This document shows positions 24,325 through 34,800 of a stretch of 64,000 bases of DNA, in pieces. The first letter of the stretch is position 1; each line of letters opens with the position of its first letter. Source of the DNA: Adiantum capillus-veneris (lineage: Eukaryota; Streptophyta; Polypodiopsida; Polypodiales; Pteridaceae); the NCBI GenBank assembly GCA_014529385.2, contig CM043942.1, positions 63,645,184 to 63,709,183 of the forward strand, read 5' to 3'. Position numbers and translations under genes: made by a program. The notes below the pieces were generated by a model, which was not told the DNA's origin, ran no database searches, and saw only the letters and a program-made list of their open reading frames with translations.

Positions 24325-24582
24325 ACCATGAAGCTCTCATCCTACAAAAAGAGGTTTTCCCGCCATAGGTCCACAGACGTACTTGACTCCTGACCTGAAT
24401 GGTTAAACCAATCCTCCACTTCTTTGTGACTTGTTGATGGTCTTAGTCTTTGTCTTATTGCTTGGAAGGTGGCTTCATCCGGTAGTGTCTCCTTGTATTT
24501 TTTAGCTTTCTCAAAGCAACTTCGGAGGCATTCCATTGGATTGCTGGATGTTTCCATTGCCTCATCATCGCTACTATCCTAT
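23771..24582 (-). pseudogene. Convergent minus-strand gene fragment, unknown
   Basis: Minus-strand coding-like segments face the transposase-like gene, with only about 70 bp between their ends. One segment starts after a good acceptor (TTTGTTTCATAG, about 24583) and reads DSSDDEAMETSSNPMECL, then EEVEDWF-like sequence. A second (about 24190-24050) reads EEMGPSTVPFEALRGDDNIF. A third, in another phase (to 23771), reads FLGGPMLPKSANKAILVDKV and GRAAYYYTYTAMALALG and ends in TGA. A (GA)n tract lies in the presumed intron. The 5' end is lost at the LINE junction near 24600. Family unknown; phases do not close, so this copy is probably broken. Confidence 0.4.
24234..24322 (+). repeat. (GA)n microsatellite
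   Basis: About 89 bp of uninterrupted GA, inside the presumed intron of the minus-strand gene fragment. Confidence 0.98.
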
Positions 24583-24620
24583 GAAACAAATCCACTCCTC
24601 TCCTCTTGGATTCTGGAAAT

Positions 24621-27041
24621 GATAGCGAAGCTTTCAAGAAAGCTATTTGTTCTTGTGCGGAAGAATGCTTTGCCATAAAGCATCTCCATGGTATCAACAA
24701 AGATAGATCACGCAAAAGGTGGTTTGATAAAGAATGTCAAGATGCTTGAAAGTCCTTGATAAAGCTTGATGCAAGTATGGACAAAGACAACTATCAAAGT
24801 CATTTGCATACATACAAGGAATTGATTCAAAAGAAGAGAAGAATATGGGAAGTAAAGCAACAAGAATTTCAAGTCCAAGAAAAGGCACATGCATGTGGAA
24901 GATTTTGGAGAAACTTGAGAGGCAAGCGGGTTGAGAATTTTGGTAACTTGAGTCTAGTGGATATGTACACACATTGTAGGCAATTATATGAGCAAGCAAA
25001 TACTGAAAAAATGCCATTTTATGGTTCACTCCCATGTATGCCGTCATTTTTTACTATTGAGGATGTATGCGGTGGGCTTGAAAAGTTGGCCACTCGCAAA
25101 GCGGGAGATCTTCAAGGTATCAAGCCGGAGATGATCAAATGGACAGGAGATTTTACCCATGAGTGGATGTGTGATATGTTCAACCTTGCACTTCAACATG
25201 GTATGCCTTATGATTGGAGTACTAATTGGGTTAAGCCTTTGCATAAAGGAGGGGATGTAAAGAATGTAAGCAACTACCAGACTATAATGATTGGGTCTCT
25301 TATGGCAAAGTTGTTTGGGTGCATAATGGAGATGAAATTGAGTGATTGGGCTGAAGAGAATGACAAGCGTGCAAAGGGACAAGCGGGTTTTCGTCGATGC
25401 CATAGCACCATTGATCATCTTGTCACTCTTCGTGTTCTCATGGAGGAAAGTCGGTTGAAAGGCAAGCGATTGTATTGTTGTTTTGTGGACTTTAAGAAAG
25501 CCTTTGATATGATTCCACGTAACAATTTGTGGAGAAGGATGGAAGAACTCCAAGTGCCAAGTGAGTTTATGCTTGCGGTTTCTCGAATCTATGAGAAGGT
25601 GATTTATCAATTGCGCATGGGAAGAGAAATTTCAGAAATTTTTGTAAGCACTATTGGGGTTAAACAAGGATGTCCATTGTCACCAACTCTCTTTGGTCTA
25701 TGCATCGATCAATTGGAACAAATGGTACTTGACTTTATGCAAGAAGAAGGCATTGAAGAGGTCACTATTTGCAATGCGGTAATCATGCTTTTGTTGTATG
25801 CGGATGATGTAGTGCTTCTAGCACACACTTTAGAAGATGCACAAAAGCTTATGGTTGTCCTTGAGAACTTTTGCTTGCATAGTGGGTTGATTGTAAATGA
25901 ATCCAAAACAAAGGTTATGCTTGTGAAAACCAACCATAAGGAGAAGCCATGCATTGTGTACAACAACGAGACACTTGAAGTTGTTGAGAGCTTTAAGTAC
26001 CTTGGCCTTGAGGTTCCATCCAATCACAAGTGGCATGAATGTGCTATGCGTCGTTTGGAAGCAGGAAAGAGAGCATATTATGCATTTGAGAACATGTGTA
26101 ATGCGGGAAACATCAAGTGTTGGGTTCTCAAGAAGTATCTTTTCGATGCATTGCTGACACCGGTTCTTCTTTATGGAGTTGAAGTGTGGGGCAGGAGCAT
26201 CTCAAAGTCTACTTGGAAAGAGTTTGAGAATGTCCAAAAGCGTTTTCTTACAAACTTTCTCCAAGTTAAGACACAAACACCATATATGCTCCTACTTCTT
26301 GAGTCGGGATCTCTTCCAATTGAGGCTATGGGCATGGAAAGGGTTGTGGAGTACATGATAAAGATGCGTCAAAACCCCTCACATCGACTTCCTACAATTG
26401 CATGGGAAGCAAGCAAAAAAGTTCAAAAGACGCATAAAAGCAAGATCTTGAGCACGGGATGGATGCAAGACATAAAGAAGTGGTTTGGGAGATGGGATGC
26501 ATTACACTTGCTACATGATGCTTCAATTGACTCTCAAGTGAATGAAGCTTTTCTACAACGCCAATGTATTACGGCTTGGGAGAAATCCGGTGGGTCACGC
26601 TTCATACATTACACCACCTATATTGCCCCCAACTACAAAACCATGTTCTTCACTGAGAGAGGGAACCGTACTCACACTTACATGGTTGAGCCTATTCCCT
26701 TGTCCGCGATACGCACTATCGCAGCAATTCGGCTTAGCTCCCATTTCCTTCGATGCGAGATAGGGCGTTGGGGCAATGGAGAAGAGTCAAATCGATTGTG
26801 CACATTATGCTCACTGCAAGTTCGAGAGTCTAAGTACCACACACTACTAGAGTGCTCAGCTTTTGATCACATCCGAACTTGTTTCTCTCACATTTTCAAC
26901 CATAACTTAGACCTACACACTTTCCTCTCCCAGCCAAAGTGTGGGCTCTCCATTGCGACTCTCATCACTACAATTTTGGAGCATCGAGAGTCACTCATCA
27001 GCCATACACATACTACATCACATGTAAATTTGGTCCCATAG
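24621..27041 (+). pseudogene. LINE ORF2: reverse transcriptase
   Basis: Apart from one in-frame TGA (24747-24749) the frame is open for about 800 codons. Visible reverse transcriptase blocks, in order: WVKPLHKGGDVKNVSNYQTI, KGQAGFRRCHSTIDHL, LYCCFVDFKKAFDMIPR (catalytic Asp), GVKQGCPLSPTLF, LLYADDVVLLA (catalytic DD), SKTKVM and FKYLGLEV. A C-terminal LCTLCSLQVRESKYHTLLEC fits the CCHC finger of plant LINEs. The protein would copy its own RNA at the nicked target in the nucleus. The upstream linker is in frame but the endonuclease is missing, so the copy is dead as an autonomous element, although the ORF is remarkably intact and may be fairly young. Confidence 0.9.
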
Positions 27042-27077
27042 GTCATATTTGACCTCCGAGGACGATAATAAAATCTA

Positions 27078-27130
<53 letters not shown>
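27032..27130 (+). repeat. LINE 3' tail with palindrome and (CT)n
   Basis: GGTCCCATAGGTCATATTTG, GACCTCCG and GACGATAAT, then TCTATC repeats passing into CT. Nearly the same 38 bp stand at 34151-34188. Confidence 0.9.
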
Positions 27131-27131
<1 letters not shown>

Positions 27132-27312
27132 GACACGTATAACGGTTAACACCCGACGGTGCCCCACGTGCTCATTAAAATAGAATCTCTACGGAATGAT
27201 GCCGCACGTTCGGTCATTTAATGCTGCGGGATTGGTTAGTAAGTGACACCTAAAAAGTATGAGAGAGAAAGAGAGACACCGAGAGAGTGAAAGAGAGTGA
27301 GAGAAGGAGAAA
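27131..27312. other. Unique-looking DNA between LINE and microsatellites
   Basis: No frame or repeat recognised. It contains CCACGTGC, a G-box-like ACGT core, and may hold promoter sequence for the composite gene to its right, or the original flank of the gene cut by the LINE. Confidence 0.3.
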
Positions 27313-27379
27313 GTGAGCATGCGTCTGCGTCTGCTCGACAGAGAGAACGTGAAAAATAGATTGCGTCTACGTCTTCTAC

Positions 27380-27654
27380 CAAGGTTTGGCCTTCTCTCTC
27401 TCTCTATCCCTCTCTCTCTCAAAGAGAGAAGGTTTGGCCTTCTCTCTCTCTCTCTCTCTATCCCTCTCTTTCTCAAAGGTCTCCCTATGCCTCTCTCTCT
27501 CTCTATCACCCTCTCTCTTTCTCAAAGGTCTCTCTCTCTCTATGTTTCTTTCTCTCTCTCTTTCTCTATCACAGGAAATTTCCATATCTCTCTCTCTTAC
27601 ACACACACACACACTCACTCACACACACAACCTCTCTCTCTCTCTCTCTCTCTC

Positions 27655-27708
<54 letters not shown>

Positions 27709-27809
27709 CTAAAGGCGCACGGAGACAACCAACTACTCTTTGGATGTCTCTACGCATGCCTTTAGTACTGTGGAGAGGCAAAGAGAATGAGTGAGAGAGA
27801 GGGAGAGTG

Positions 27810-27859
<50 letters not shown>

Positions 27860-27877
27860 CGCGTTTTGGTCTTCTTT

Positions 27878-27964
<87 letters not shown>

Positions 27965-28025
27965 GTGTGTGTCTGTGTGTGTTATAGAGAGAGGGAGAAA
28001 TAGGCGAGAGATAGGGAGAGTTTTG

Positions 28026-28087
<62 letters not shown>
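27380..28087 (+). repeat. Compound CT/AC/GT/GC/GA microsatellite block
   Basis: CT tracts at 27389-27705 with short AC runs; (GT)n and (GC)n at 27824-27863; GA tracts at 27882-27959 and 28029-28087. It directly precedes the composite gene start. Confidence 0.95.
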
Positions 28088-28112
28088 CACTCTTCTATTT
28101 GTATACAATGGA

Positions 28113-28938
28113 ATGGCTAGAACAAAGGCCACTGCAAGAAAGGGGGGCAAGGGACCAGGGTTAGCAGCTAAGGCAAGTAGCAGATCTGCAACCCCAAAGT
28201 AGAGACCTGGAAAACCAAGTAAGATTTTGAAAGGTCCAAGGATGAAGAAGCTACAGAGCTACATGGGACTTTTCAGAGAAATCAGAAAGCGCAGAAATGT
28301 GTTGATTTGTGCATACCAAAGCTGCCCTTCCAGAGGATGGTGAGGTCCATTTGTGAGGAAGCGACCTGGGGCACTAAAAGGTGGAAAGTGGTTGCACTAA
28401 TGGCTCTACAGGAAGCAACAGAGGACTTCGTGCTTGAGTACTTCAATGACATGACCATTGTAGCAGTCCATGCCCACATGGTGACTGTAATGGACAAAGA
28501 CATCGAGACACTAAAAAGGGTAAGGTGGAGGTATGACAAACTTCTGGTACCCAATGACTGCAGGGATAAGAAAATGAGGGAAATTTTGCTATACCCCCCT
28601 GAACTATTGCCACAAGTCACAGTTGTAGATATCACACATGATGTTAATACAAGGGCAAGGGCAGAGACGGTTGCTCGCCAAACAGAAGACATAAGGGAAG
28701 CAGAACTTAAGGAGAAAACGAAAGTAGCAGTGGAGTCCCATAGGCAAAGAGAATGCAATGTGACCCGATCCATAGATGCCAGCAACAAAGATACTCTACT
28801 TTCAATGAAGGATGGTTTGCTTGCAGAGATACCATTTATAGATGGAGCCAGAAAGCTAGCTCTGGATACAGTGGACATTACTATATTACTGGATCCAAAT
28901 GCTCAGATATCAGATATAATTATCTACGTTTGTCTTAA
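28113..28938 (+). pseudogene. Histone H3/CENH3-like exon of composite gene
   Basis: From ATG 28113 the frame reads MARTKATARKGGKGPG, close to the H3 tail MARTKQTARKSTGG, then after a TAG (28200-28202) RPGKPSK, FREIRKRRN and, one frame over (shift near 28300), IPKLPFQRMVRSI, RWKVVALMALQEATEDFV, FNDMTIVAVHAHMVTVMDKD. These align in order with H3 RPGTVALREIRRYQ, RKLPFQRLVREI, VMALQEACEAYLV and CAIHAKRVTIMPKDIQ. The RW...ALxALQEAxED pattern is nearer to centromeric H3 than to canonical H3. The exon then continues about 130 codons with a charged helical segment (KEKTKVAVESHRQREC) and ends at donor GTAAGT (28939). An out-of-frame ATG at 28108 precedes the start. The histone fold is complete apart from the TAG and one frameshift. 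Confidence 0.75.
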
Positions 28939-29010
28939 GTAAGTTTTAATATTTTGCTAACTTTGAAAACTCAAATGATAGGTGTACTAAATCAGGTACA
29001 CTCCTTGCAG

Positions 29011-29546
29011 ATTGATCAAAAGTCATCTTCCACCGCACACCCACACGGAGGTGTTTCTTCTTGATCCACAAATGTCTATGATTATTAGACAGAAGAACAG
29101 TCCATCTGGAACATTCGAAAGTTGTTTTCTCCACTATGCTATGCTGGAAGTAATCGTCATCATCTTTCCTTATGAGAACAACTATCAGTGGAGTCTCATA
29201 TGCGTTGATGTTGACCAGCCAGCAATGTGGGTGTTCAATTCAATAAAAGGAACCCACCTTCACTCATTAGGCTGTAAGTGTTATGTATCAGAAAGTGTTT
29301 CTTATGGATATCCATGTAAATTCAAAAGCCTCAAGTTAACATCCTGATACTCCTTTATGCAATTGTGTAAAGAGATTATTGCTTGCTTATGGAAAGCTAT
29401 GTGGAAGGTACGAACTATACAAGGCCCCAATCAAAGATGTGCCTGTACCAAATCAAACCGATGCAACTTCTTGCGGTTGGAGATGTCTTCTCCATGCAGA
29501 ATATGTCCTGCAAATCTACTTTGCATTACAATCTTTCATGACTAAG
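29011..29546 (+). pseudogene. Ulp1-like (C48) protease domain of composite gene
   Basis: The exon at 29011-29273 joins the histone exon in phase (AA+A, intron 28939-29010). It reads EVFLLDPQMSM, then YENNYQWSLICVD and MWVFNSIKG; the segment at about 29373-29546 reads NQTDATSCGWRCLLHAEY before donor GTAACC. In Ulp1/SENP enzymes the order is (H)W-x-L, then (D)S, then Q-x5-C. Here Q and C are kept, but the His position is Gln (QW) and the Asp position is Asn (NS), so the copy is predicted inactive. The phase between 29273 and 29373 does not close, indicating one more frameshift. Ulp1-like domains are common in plant transposons, including MULEs, where their role is unclear. Confidence 0.65.
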
Positions 29547-29627
29547 GTAACCATTTGGCAATGCATTTAGTCAGTTTTGGTTTTCTTTATACAAGACTTC
29601 TCACTATGTGGTCTTTCAATTTTGCAG

Positions 29628-30304
29628 AGTGCTGTGCAAAACTACACATATGATTATTTGCAAAGATATCGGGCAAGTCTAATACAACACCTGCTCACTA
29701 TGTCGAACCCCAGAGAAGCTGAAGATAGCTGCTTGGACGACTGCACAATCGATATGACAATACGTGATGATCCATCACCACAAGCCCCTGCATCAGATAC
29801 AGTGGAACCACAACGGGCCGAGGGGGTCATACAACCAAAGATGAAAGGGCCAAGGATGCAGAAAAGCCAAACGAGGCTATGCAAGGTGCTAGTGTACAAG
29901 CAGAGAGGCTTATGGAGGAGACAATGAAAGAGGCAAGTAGGCCAGTGGAGGAGCCAAAAAGGCCCATGGATGAAACCCTGGATGAGGAAATCAGGCCTAT
30001 GGATGAGGCAATCCGGCCAATGGAGGAGCCCCAAAAGGATATGGATGAGGCAATCCGGCCAATGGAGGAGCCCCAAAAGGATATGGATGAGGCAAGCCGG
30101 CCAACGGAGGGTGAGGAAAAGATCTTGGAGGAAACCCTGGATGAGGTAGAAAGAGCCATGGGGGAGACCCTTGATGAAGATGAGAACGATGACTACGACA
30201 ATGAAGCAAAAGCAGAGGATAGCAACAACGACAACAACACTATAGAGACCCAGTATGGACCCTTGCTACCTGTAGATACGGTTGTTCCGCTAATGTCTAT
30301 TCAA
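29628..30304 (+). pseudogene. Acidic repeat linker of composite gene
   Basis: After acceptor TTTTGCAG the frame continues in phase 0 (SAVQNYTYDYLQRYRASL, the end of the protease fold), then a frameshift near 29825 leads to a very acidic segment with repeats of the type RPMEEPQKDMDEA, ending DEDENDDYDNEAKAEDSNND. It closes in phase 0 at a GTATGG donor (30305). It probably forms an unstructured linker; acidic tracts can bind histones, but that is inference. Confidence 0.6.
30002..30100 (+). repeat. 42-bp tandem repeat in acidic linker
   Basis: GATGAGGCAATCCGG recurs at 30002 and 30044, with a third start at 30086 (period 42 bp, 14 codons). Confidence 0.9.
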
Positions 30305-30361
30305 GTATGGCAAAATATGTTCAGCTTCTAACTACTTATATGTACTTGTCAACTTTTGCAG

Positions 30362-30925
30362 AGGTTGATTATCTTGGACATCAATGGATTGCTGCTGATG
30401 CATGTGCCTCTGGGTATAACAGACACCTACGAGGATTTGCAAACATTTCGGATGGGTACTTGTCGAGTTGTGGTTCGTCCAGGAACAAAATAATTTATTC
30501 AGTTTCTTCTTCCGCGCTTCAGAGTTGCCGTATGGTGTTCAGTGCAAAGGCAAAACTTGTCGCCACTAGTTAGAATAGTTTGCGGTGTATTCAGTGATGA
30601 TACAACAGATTTTTCCTTTTTGTATGATCAGAGAAAATGCGTTACCGTCGAGGGCCACTACCACCCTAAAAAACCCAACTTACATCTTTTGTACAAACCG
30701 TTTAGCCAAATCGATGTACCCTTTGATGCAAATAATACACTACTGATTGATGATACTCCTGAAAAGGGAGACCTAAATCCACCAGGAACAACTATCTCAC
30801 CACCCTCTTTTGAGGGGCATGCCTTTGATTTTTACCTTGAAGACATTTTGATTCCATACTTACAGAAATTGTATCTCAGTCCATTGTTCACGGACGAGTT
30901 TGTACTTTCTAATGAATTAAGATGA
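30362..30925 (+). pseudogene. FCP1-like HAD phosphatase domain, 3' end of composite gene
   Basis: After acceptor CTTTTGCAG (30361) the frame joins in phase 0 and reads RLIILDINGLLL, CRVVVRPGTK, a TAA stop (30491-30493), FRVAVWCSVQRQN, NLHLLYKPFSQID, NNTLLIDDTPEKGDLNPPGT and YLEDILIPYLQKL, ending in TGA. This is the order of the FCP1 homology (NIF) domain: motif I LDxNG(L), RPG, V(A/G)(V/I)WSS, and motif IV LxDD(S/T)P followed by NPP. The second motif-I acidic residue is Asn, as in the plant LDxNGLL subfamily, so phosphatase activity is uncertain even without the stop. FCP1-type enzymes dephosphorylate phosphoserine in RNA polymerase II tails. Alternatively this could be a separate gene, but phase closure argues for one transcript. 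Confidence 0.7.
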
Positions 30926-30955
30926 CTCTTCTATCATGTCTTTGTGTTGCCTTAC

Positions 30956-30958
<3 letters not shown>

Positions 30959-31026
<68 letters not shown>
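30959..31026 (+). repeat. (GA)n microsatellite
   Basis: 68 bp of GA in the gap between the two convergent genes. Confidence 0.98.
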
Positions 31027-31028
<2 letters not shown>

Positions 31029-31165
31029 TGGCAATGGCTAAAGAAATGTATTTCAAGAACACTTATATTCACAAACCACAATTGAAAAATGAGCTAAAAA
31101 AAACTTCATGTATTGAAAGTCACTCGTATACACTTGGGTTCACAAGAATCTCTGTTACATTGACA

Positions 31166-32596
31166 CTATTTCAACCCACCATCCAACTCTTTGCACAAAA
31201 TATCTTTCTTGCTATGCCGCATCAGCTTATGGCCAGCTAGGAAAAAGGAAAAATCTGAAAGGTCCCTGTCCATTGAATCTTCAGTTATGTCGTGCCGCAA
31301 CTGCAGAAGACTACATAGCTCCCTTATTGTAGCCACCAACATTAGGCCATGCTCTTTATCAAACACTTCCACATCCACAGCAGGATTATCTTCCAAACCT
31401 GTAGAAACCTAGTCCATAGGAATGTACTTACCTCTGAGCATTTGTGATCGCATATACCAAAAGGAGACTAACAGTGATTGTCTTGCAATCATTTACTTGA
31501 CAACTAGAGTGTCAAGCGTGACCTCACACCGTATGCCAATCTCTTCCTTTACATACCATCCTCTGTCAAGAAGTTTATCACAGGATGACTGCTGAAATGA
31601 CTTTCACATGAACATAGTTTTCATAACACGTACATTGTAGTTATGAAACAACTCTATGAACAGTGCAATAGGACAAAAGTTTGCAATTCTAACCATTTTG
31701 TTGAGAATAGAGCTACGTAGACACTTCTGTATATCCTTGTAGAGCTTACTTCGCATTGCCTCCACCATTGTTTCCTTAGGAACTGGCCAGTCCACAGTGT
31801 TCCAGTAGGTTGGTAGAGGCACTTTCACCAACATGCCATTCTTATTCCTTGGGAAAAGTTGTTAGAAGTGGTCATAGAAAAATATTCCTTCATCAGCCAG
31901 GCTTTTGCTGGTTCTCCCTGAATACTGTAGAGAACCAATGTGGGCATGAATGACAAGGAAGAGGCCTATTATGCACTCCACAGGCTCCCATTGCTCATAA
32001 GAAGAGGGATAAACATCTGCAAAATATATAACAAGAGTTAAACTAAGAGTATTAATAAGTGAAAATGACAAATCTAATGTAGTTGAGATGTGAAGAATGG
32101 AGCCATTGCTCATAAGAAGAGGGATAAATGTTGCAAAATATATAACAAAAGTTAAACTGAGAGTATCAATAAGTGAAATGACAAATCAAATGCAGTTGAG
32201 ATGTGAAGAATACTTACAATTGCAACGTGGTTGATGTATATCTGACACATTTCCACCGTTTTCTATCAGGTCTGGATGGGTAAATACATGCTGAACAAGA
32301 ACTTCCTTTACAGATCTTTTGCTGATTTCAACTTTGAAATCCAACACTCTGGCCTTCCATGTTGAGCGGTAAACATTGATAGCACTAGACCTCTTGGCTC
32401 TTCTTGGTTGCATTAGGACCCATGAACCTTTGTTTATCCTTTGTCCAACCCATTGGTTCTCTGCACTTATTGAAGTTGATATTGTAATTGATGATATGCT
32501 ACTACTTGGCCTTCTAGGCAAAGTGCAGGTACTGCTAGTTGGTGTGAGAGAACATAAACACTTAGAGCTTCTTGGGCGGGAAGACGTGGAAGCCAT
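31166..32596 (-). pseudogene. Convergent minus-strand gene, unknown product
   Basis: Exon 1 (32596-32218) starts MASTSSRPRSSKCLCS, is Ser/Thr- and Arg-rich, and contains ENQWVGQRINKGSWVLMQ and RAKRSSAINVYRSTWKARV. It ends at donor GTAAGT; joining to acceptor TTTTGCAG (exon from 32016) keeps phase and gives YVYPSSYEQWEPVECIIGLF. This exon has one in-frame TAA (31862-31864) between FFYDHF and QLFPRNKNGMLV, then continues VPLPTYWNTVDWPVPKETM to 31604. A further frame at 31396-31166 (VDVEVFDKEHGLMLVATI) may be the last exon. I do not recognise a family. Its convergent position opposite the composite gene mirrors the pair at 21-24.6 kb. Confidence 0.5.
31988..32217. repeat. 115-bp tandem duplication at intron/exon junction
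   Basis: CCATTGCTCATAAGAAGAGG starts at 31988 and again at 32103. The duplicated block includes the start of exon 2 and its intron end; the distal copy has lost the splice-acceptor AG. Confidence 0.9.
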
Positions 32597-32953
32597 AGCT
32601 CTAAGAGAAAAGCTTTAGTGGAGGGAGATTCACTTTGAAAGCATCCTAATGGAGGGAAAGTGTTTTACAATTCCAATATCTTGTGCGGGCTTAATGGCCA
32701 CCCTCCAGTACGTTAATGACCATAAGAGAATATCAGCAGTGGGACCACACATGCACCTAACAGCTCGATAAAAGCAAAGAAGTTACGATGCCACAATCTT
32801 AGATTCGTGAAAGTTTTTAAAATGTTTTCCTATTTCTTGAGTCTTTCCACGTATTTTCCTACGTAACGTAGCCCTCAAGCTCATTGGACGCACTCTATTT
32901 TCTCTCTCTTTCATATGGCCCTCCAAATGACCTCCGAAATTTCCTAATGCCTG

Positions 32954-33058
<105 letters not shown>

Positions 33059-33292
33059 ACTCAATCCAGCCTGGTCTCGCACCACCTCAACTTCAAAATA
33101 AGCCTGTGATCCCACACCCCATTCAGTGGTCTTGTGCTCCCTCAACTTCAAAATAAAATCGTGATCCCACACCCTCTCAAACCCATGACCCTCTCAAGCT
33201 TCACTGCAAGCTTGTGATCTCGCACTCTCTCAAGCCGATGGTCCACTAACATGAGCAATACTCAACACAAATAGTGGAATTTTCCATTGCAA

Positions 33293-34048
33293 ATGAAGGA
33301 TATGGCTGCCAAGGCAAGGACACCACTCGCAAAGACGCGCACAAGAACACAGCCAAGTTTAACTACTGTTGTAGAGGCCCCAAGCAAAGCCGACCGCATC
33401 AAACAACTACAACAAGCTCTAGACATAGTTATTGAAGAAAATCATGACCTCAAGACTCTTCTTAAGAAACTGGAGGCTCGATTTGATTGTATGGTAGATC
33501 TCACTATCAACAAGGTGAAGCAACTTGAAGAAAAGATAATTGAAACTCACTCGGCAACACACGACATCACCAAGAAGATTGACACTAAGATACAAGCGGG
33601 TGGTCTTGCAAGAGCGTCGGCTACAAAATCCCTTTGCCTCAAGATCCGGATTGGGGGACTTCCCTCCCCTTGGTGCACTGATGAGGACACCCTGGAAGAA
33701 GCCATCACCAAGCTCAATGATACCCTTCAACCAATTCACATGAAGCCCAAAATCATCTCTTGGATCAATGATACACATAGGAAAGTACCACCTACGCAAT
33801 GTATCCTCACCTTCAAGGACAAAGAAGAGCAACATCGGTTGCTACGCCAATCTTGCATCCTCAAGGGACAAAACCTTTGGATCTCCAAAGAGTTAACTAC
33901 GAATCAACTTAAGACAAAAGCAAGCAAGCTCAAGAAGATGCACGAAGCCCACAAACAAGGAAAATGGGCGGTCTATCGAGGTGGCAAAGTTGTCATTCAA
34001 GTGTTTCGAGCTACCAAACCGGCTTCCCCTTCATCCAACACCTCTTAG
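33293..34048 (+). CDS. LINE ORF1 RNA-binding protein
   Basis: 251 codons from the first ATG; intact. Residues 1-30 are basic with Thr/Lys (likely RNA contact), 30-90 form a predicted coiled coil (KQLQQALDIVIEENHDLKTL, then KVKQLEEKI), 110-190 look like an RRM-type fold (LCLKIRIGGLP; TQCILTFKDKEEQHRLLRQS), and 195-245 form a basic C-terminal domain with KGQNLWISKELTTNQLKTKA and GKWAVYRGGKVVI. This order (coiled coil, RRM, C-terminal domain) is that of L1-type ORF1 proteins, which coat LINE RNA. The intact frame suggests recent activity or selection. The upstream TTG at 33287 is in frame but ATG 33293 is the natural start. Confidence 0.8.
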   Translation: MKDMAAKARTPLAKTRTRTQPSLTTVVEAPSKADRIKQLQQALDIVIEENHDLKTLLKKLEARFDCMVDLTINKVKQLEEKIIETHSATHDITKKIDTKIQAGGLARASATKSLCLKIRIGGLPSPWCTDEDTLEEAITKLNDTLQPIHMKPKIISWINDTHRKVPPTQCILTFKDKEEQHRLLRQSCILKGQNLWISKELTTNQLKTKASKLKKMHEAHKQGKWAVYRGGKVVIQVFRATKPASPSSNTS

Positions 34049-34150
34049 TTTTGGTTCTTTTTCCTTCCTTTTGGCCAATGGACACTCAATTCTCAATTGA
34101 TATGTACCCAACGCCTCCATATGAAACCACCATTGTACGCTTTTTCTTTT

Positions 34151-34192
34151 GGTCCCATAGGTCATATATGACCTCCATGGACGATAATTCAA

Positions 34193-34226
<34 letters not shown>
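34151..34226 (+). repeat. LINE 3' tail with palindrome and (CT)n
   Basis: GGTCCCATAGGTCATATATG, ACCTCC, GACGATAAT, then CT. Shared with 27032-27130. Confidence 0.9.
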
Positions 34227-34229
<3 letters not shown>

Positions 34230-34800
34230 AATTGTAAATTTATCAAAATTCTTGAACCTAAGGCAATAAACTATGGGTACAAGCAAGTTCATCATTATTT
34301 ATGGTGATGAAATTATTTTATTGCTCATGTGAAGATAATAGACACTAGCTGGAATGAGCTAAAGACTCTAAGACAACTATTCAAGGTTGGTAGTTAGAGT
34401 TAGTTTAGAATAGTATGAGAGACCACACTATAATGGAATAGAAGACTGGAACTAAAAATAGCACTAAACACTGGAACTAGAAATGGGAATGAACATTGAA
34501 ATTGGGAACTGAAACTGAAATTTATATTCAGAGCAGCATCATGTACAAAGTACAATGAGTCAAGTATGCTTTGAGCTTAATAAGAATTACAAGAGTGTGA
34601 ATAGCTCCAAGATCTAGCCAATATAATCACTTAGGGAACTCCGCATGTTAGGGATATCAGGGATCTAGGGATATCGGGTCCCCCTAAAATGAAGTAGTAT
34701 GATTGGACCTATGACCAATTTTGCACTAATCCAATTACCATAGTAACTATACCTAGGAATTTTTAGTCTAGTCCTCACACTAAGCAATTGTTTTCACCGT

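Larger units (their letters stand above)
24600..27130 (+). mobile_element. 5'-truncated LINE with reverse transcriptase
   Basis: Coding sequence begins around 24621 in the linker between endonuclease and reverse transcriptase (KRWFDKECQDA), continues through the reverse transcriptase ORF, and ends in a 3' tail with the palindrome AGGTCATATTTGACCT, GACGATAAT, TCTATCTATC and (CT)n to 27130. The endonuclease and any ORF1 are absent, typical of incomplete target-primed reverse transcription. I could not identify a clear target duplication. Confidence 0.85.

Noticed and set aside
27131-32830. Terminal inverted repeats enclosing the composite gene and its convergent neighbour
   Set aside because: I compared 27131-27250 with the complement of 32640-32830 and found only weak AT-rich resemblance, not a convincing repeat.
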